From contig CAYVRT010000002.1 of assembly GCA_964453115.1 (NCBI GenBank), positions 1 to 64,000 on the forward strand: DNA of 64,000 bases, given 5' to 3'. Positions 60,798-64,000 of this stretch are shown here, one piece after another (position 1 is the first letter of the stretch; each line of letters starts with the position of its first letter). The DNA is from JAIWNK01 sp964453115. Lineage in GTDB: Bacteria > Chloroflexota > Anaerolineae > Anaerolineales > Anaerolineaceae. The notes below the pieces were generated by a model, which was given only the letters and a program-made list of their open reading frames with translations, did no database searches and had not been told where the DNA came from. A program made the translations under genes and the position numbers.

Positions 60798-62921
60798 ATG
60801 AAAACCCTCTCGCTACCCAAACTGCTTCGCTCGCTGCTCTACCATCGCGCAGTGCAAACCATTTTTTTAATGGTGTGTGCTGCGCTTACCCTGGGTGCGC
60901 TCCTCTTCCCACTCGCCACGCGCGCCCCACTCTTTGAGCTAAAAATTGGCGACGTATCCCCGGAAGATATTCAAGCCCCGCGCGCCATCGAGTATGAAAG
61001 CAATATTCTGACCGAAAAAATGCGCAGTGAAGCTGAAAAAAGCATCCTTCCCATTTACCTTCCCGCTGACCCTGCCATTGCTCGTCGCAGCATTGAACAT
61101 CTTCGCGTCACCCTGGCCTATATCAACTCAGTTCGAATGGATGCTTATGCCTCTCCCGCACAGAAAAGCGCCGACCTAAGTGCCGCTCAATACATTGCCA
61201 TCTCGCCCGATCTAGCCGAACAACTCCTCACGCTAGATGATACGCGCTGGGAAACCGTGCAAAAAGAATCGCTTAGCGTCCTGGAACAAATCATGCGCAA
61301 CACCATTCGCGAGGATCGCATTGAAGAAATCCGGCGCACCATCCCAACCCTGATTAGCTTCTCCCTCACCGAAGATCTTGCCGTGCTGGTCAATCAATTA
61401 ACGGCACCGTTTGTCACAGCAAACAGCCTCTATAGCGCCGAACAAACCAATCAGGCCCGCCTGGCTGCACGTGAAGCAGTCACCCCCGTTATCAATCGCT
61501 ATATCAGCGGTGAAACCATCGTCCGGCGCGGCCAGGTTATCAGCGAAATAGCATGGGAAGCACTGCAACAATTTGGTCTCATTCAACACCAGGACCGCAG
61601 CCGTGAAGTCGTTGCCGCTGTCACCATCATCACCACCATCGCCGCTCTCACCGGCCTGTATTTTGCCCGTCGCCAATCAACCGTTCTCACCAATCCTCGC
61701 AGCCTCTTCGTCATCAGCATTTTGTTCTTCCTCTTTTTGTACGGTGCCAAATTTGCCACCCCCAATCGCCTCGTTCTGCCCTACCTCTTCCCAATCGCAG
61801 CTTTTGCTCTTACCATCGCCAGCCTCTACAATCTGGAAATTGGCCTCATCTTCTCCATTGCCCTCAGCATCCTTGCCGGTTACGGCATGGTATACAGCCT
61901 GGATCTGACGATCTATTATCTTCTCACCAGTCTTTTCGGAGCGCTCATCATCGGCAAGGCTCGTCACCTGAGCAGTTTCTTTTGGGCCGGAATTGGCATC
62001 TCGCTGATTGGCACAGGCGTTATCCTTGCCTACCGTCTGCCAGATTCTCTCACGGACTGGCTCGGCCTGGCAACCCTGGCCGGTGCAGCGCTGGTTAACG
62101 GCCTCGCTTCTGCCAGCCTTACGATCCTGTTTCATTTTCTCTTCTCCCAGCTCCTGGGAAGCACCACCGCCATGCAATTGCTCGAACTTTCGCGCCCCGA
62201 CCATCCCCTGCTCAAACTCATGCTCCAAAACGCACCTGGCAGCTATCAACACAGCCTGCAGGTTGCCAACCTGGCTGAACAGGCTGCCGAAGCAATTGGC
62301 GCCGATGCCCTGCTGACCCGTGTTGGCGCTCTCTATCACGATGCCGGAAAAACCCAAAACGCCCTGTTCTTTATTGAAAATCAGCCACCTGGCAACCTCA
62401 ACTCACACGATGAAATCCCCCCTGAAACCAGCGCTGCCACCATCATCCAACATGTTACAGATGGCGTCCGGCTTGGCAAAAAATATCGCCTGCCGGCGCG
62501 CATCATTGACTTCATGCGTGAGCATCACGGCAGCCTTCTCACTCGTTATCAATATACCCGCGCCGTCCAGGCTGCCGGTTCACCCGAACAGGTCAACCCC
62601 GATTTATTCCGTTATCCTGGCCCCCGCCCACAGTCGAAAGAAACTGCCATCCTCATGCTGGCCGATGGCTGCGAAGCGCGCGCCCGCGCCGAAGTTCCCA
62701 AAAGTGAAGAGGAGTTAACTCTGCTCGTCAAAAAAGTAATTGAATATTACCAGAAAGAAGACCAGTTAGCCGATACCAACCTCACCCAACGCGACATTCA
62801 ACGCATCATCGAATCCTTTGTTAACACCCTGCGCAACACCTATCACCCGCGCATCCAGTACCCAGAGCTAAAATCTCCCGCCCAACCAGAAGGTTTATCC
62901 CATGATCAACTTGCAAATTGA
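60798..62921 (+). CDS. pgpH: 7TM-HD phosphodiesterase, PgpH-like
   Basis: The product is 707 residues. An N-terminal membrane helix and extracytoplasmic 7TMR-HDED region (about 40-265; IGDVSPEDIQAPRAIEYES, GETIVRRGQVIS) are followed by seven helices (about 270-465) and a cytoplasmic HD domain (GSYQHSLQVANLAEQAA, GALYHDAGKTQN with His514-Asp515, MREHHGSLLTRYQYT). PgpH-type proteins hydrolyse the second messenger c-di-AMP. It overlaps ybeY by 20 bases. Confidence 0.92.
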   Translation: MKTLSLPKLLRSLLYHRAVQTIFLMVCAALTLGALLFPLATRAPLFELKIGDVSPEDIQAPRAIEYESNILTEKMRSEAEKSILPIYLPADPAIARRSIEHLRVTLAYINSVRMDAYASPAQKSADLSAAQYIAISPDLAEQLLTLDDTRWETVQKESLSVLEQIMRNTIREDRIEEIRRTIPTLISFSLTEDLAVLVNQLTAPFVTANSLYSAEQTNQARLAAREAVTPVINRYISGETIVRRGQVISEIAWEALQQFGLIQHQDRSREVVAAVTIITTIAALTGLYFARRQSTVLTNPRSLFVISILFFLFLYGAKFATPNRLVLPYLFPIAAFALTIASLYNLEIGLIFSIALSILAGYGMVYSLDLTIYYLLTSLFGALIIGKARHLSSFFWAGIGISLIGTGVILAYRLPDSLTDWLGLATLAGAALVNGLASASLTILFHFLFSQLLGSTTAMQLLELSRPDHPLLKLMLQNAPGSYQHSLQVANLAEQAAEAIGADALLTRVGALYHDAGKTQNALFFIENQPPGNLNSHDEIPPETSAATIIQHVTDGVRLGKKYRLPARIIDFMREHHGSLLTRYQYTRAVQAAGSPEQVNPDLFRYPGPRPQSKETAILMLADGCEARARAEVPKSEEELTLLVKKVIEYYQKEDQLADTNLTQRDIQRIIESFVNTLRNTYHPRIQYPELKSPAQPEGLSHDQLAN

Positions 62922-63363
62922 TTCGCCATTTGAGCAACAACTTAACCCAGCCATTCTTGAAACAACAGCCCAAGCTGCCATCCAACATCAACAGGCCAAC
63001 CCACAATCCGAATTAACCATCGTCATCACTGGAGACGAACAAATTCAGGAGCTAAATGCTCAATACCTCGGCGTAGACACCCCAACCGATGTTCTCTCCT
63101 TCCCCTCTGCTGATGAAATAGACCCCGAAACTGGCAACCCCTATCTTGGCGATATCCTCATCTCTCTGCCACGCGCCGCGGCCCAGGCAGCCGAATTTCA
63201 CACCACACTGGAAAACGAACTTCGGCTGCTTGTTGTGCATGGCGTCTTGCACCTCTTAGGACACGACCACGCCAACGCGGACGAAAAAGAAATCATGTGG
63301 GCTGCCCAAACCGAAATTCTTATCAGCCTGGGCTGTCAAATTCGCCCCCTCTCCGAGTCTTGA
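62902..63363 (+). CDS. ybeY: Endoribonuclease/rRNA maturation factor YbeY
   Basis: The product is 153 residues, AAGG before the ATG. ELNAQYLGVDTPTDVLSFP is followed by the metal site HGVLHLLGHDH (His113, His117, His123), the YbeY signature. It takes part in 16S rRNA 3'-end maturation and ribosome quality control. Confidence 0.95.
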   Translation: MINLQIDSPFEQQLNPAILETTAQAAIQHQQANPQSELTIVITGDEQIQELNAQYLGVDTPTDVLSFPSADEIDPETGNPYLGDILISLPRAAAQAAEFHTTLENELRLLVVHGVLHLLGHDHANADEKEIMWAAQTEILISLGCQIRPLSES

Positions 63364-63366
63364 ATC

Positions 63367-63753
63367 ATGCGCGAATTCTTGCGCTTGCGTCTGCGTTCAT
63401 TTCAATACGCCTTTGCCGGTTGGTGGTGCGTTTTACGCACACAACGAAACGCCCACATTCACGCCCTGGCCACCATCTGCGTCATCACACTCGCCTTTCT
63501 GCTCAAACTTCCTGGGCGTGATTGGGCCATTCTTGTCCTCACCATTGGCGCAGTCTGGACAGCCGAATGCATCAATACCGCCATTGAAGCAACCATAGAT
63601 CTCATCAGCCCACAAAAACACCCATTGGCGCGCATGGCAAAGGATGCCGGCGCAGCTGCCGTCCTCATCGCAGCACTCTGCTCGATTGCCGTTGGCCTAC
63701 TCGTCCTTGGCCCACCGCTCTGGCGACAAATCTCCTTATGGTTGCCCGGCTAA
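63367..63753 (+). CDS. dgkA: Diacylglycerol/undecaprenol kinase family protein
   Basis: The product is 128 residues with three membrane helices. The catalytic segment is ECINTAIEATIDLISPQKHPLA followed by KDAGAAAVLIAAL, as in DgkA; the first helix pair carries RNAHIHALATICVI. Gram-positive-type members phosphorylate undecaprenol, which suits a position beside ybeY. It ends 3 bases before the stop of the convergent regulator gene. Confidence 0.92.
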   Translation: MREFLRLRLRSFQYAFAGWWCVLRTQRNAHIHALATICVITLAFLLKLPGRDWAILVLTIGAVWTAECINTAIEATIDLISPQKHPLARMAKDAGAAAVLIAALCSIAVGLLVLGPPLWRQISLWLPG

Positions 63754-63756
63754 TCG

Positions 63757-64000
63757 CTAAAGATATTCACGCAGGTTATGCTCGACCGCATAAGCAGCCG
63801 CTTCTGCCCGATTGCTCACACCCAGCTTAGACAAAATGCTGCTGACATAATTACGAACCGTACCCTCACCCAAAAATAGCGATTTCGCAATCTCGCGGTT
63901 TGTCTTGCCCTCCGAAACCAACAGCAACACATGCTTCTCCTGCTGACTTAAGTTGGCAAACGCCAACGCCTCTTCTTCCTTCACCGCTCGGCGCACTTCC
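63757..64000 (-). CDS. LuxR-type DNA-binding regulator (5' part beyond window edge)
   Basis: Only the last 81 codons are present; the frame is open to the right edge. LSQQEKHVLLLVSEGKTNREIAKSLF, then LGEGTVRNYVSSILSKLGVSNRAEAAAYA is the GerE/LuxR helix-turn-helix of NarL-type response regulators. A receiver domain is expected in the missing part. Targets unknown. Confidence 0.9.
   Translation of the reverse strand, partial: EVRRAVKEEEALAFANLSQQEKHVLLLVSEGKTNREIAKSLFLGEGTVRNYVSSILSKLGVSNRAEAAAYAVEHNLREYL

Overview
The window reads as a chromosomal piece of an uncultured-type Chloroflexota bacterium, most likely class Anaerolineae. The grounds are Thr/Pro-rich surface stalks ending in an (I)YLPAIL-type tail, repeated FN3-like domains with a WETASE-type core, complete late-stage F420 biosynthesis genes and the PgpH-YbeY-DgkA housekeeping block. 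The assignment is by family resemblance only; no rRNA or other taxonomic marker is present. One assembly gap of 100 N lies at 21193-21292.

Layout. 1-7726 (minus): a secreted multidomain GH13 amylase cut by the left edge, a large anchored surface protein and an ECF sigma factor. 7801-17371 (plus): an unusual peptide/secretion cassette with a membrane HprK-like kinase, a nucleotidyltransferase-fold protein, a 56-residue candidate precursor peptide behind its own consensus promoter, a giant C25 (gingipain-like) peptidase, an S24/S26-type peptidase with a Cys in the Ser position, a PqqD-like protein, an FN3/mucin-like membrane protein and a second C25 peptidase. 17442-20837: a zinc-ribbon/class III cyclase/AAA/TPR signalling protein. 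20899-22950 (minus): a subtilase with a WAGxYGT heptad tail behind a c-di-GMP-I riboswitch and a terminator. 23005-24045: a Xer-type tyrosine recombinase directly next to a 28-bp dif-like site, in the zone where strand composition of the whole window flips; this looks like the replication terminus.

24232-38561 (mostly plus): an MBL-VOC-LarA-esterase-MFS operon, Asp23 and NusB, a carbohydrate-related lipoprotein, ATP-dependent PEP carboxykinase, a prepilin peptidase (minus), and a DNA-repair pair (MrfA-like helicase carrying an inserted HNH domain, plus MrfB-like exonuclease).

38558-57266 (minus): seventeen tightly packed genes forming one apparent operon. It holds two molybdenum hydroxylases of the xanthine dehydrogenase family, XdhC, a YqeC-MocA fusion, a second MocA, a CBS-domain pyrophosphatase, and in the upstream half an SsnA-like aminohydrolase, F420:NADP reductase, CofE, CofD, CofC and an F420-dependent LLM reductase. 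It suggests catabolism of a purine-like heterocycle with F420 as a redox partner.

57384-64000: M20 peptidase, DUF1385 membrane protein, ComEA-like protein, YqeY, PgpH-like 7TM-HD phosphodiesterase, YbeY, DgkA, and the 3' end of a LuxR-type regulator running off the right edge. I see no rRNA, tRNA or CRISPR array.
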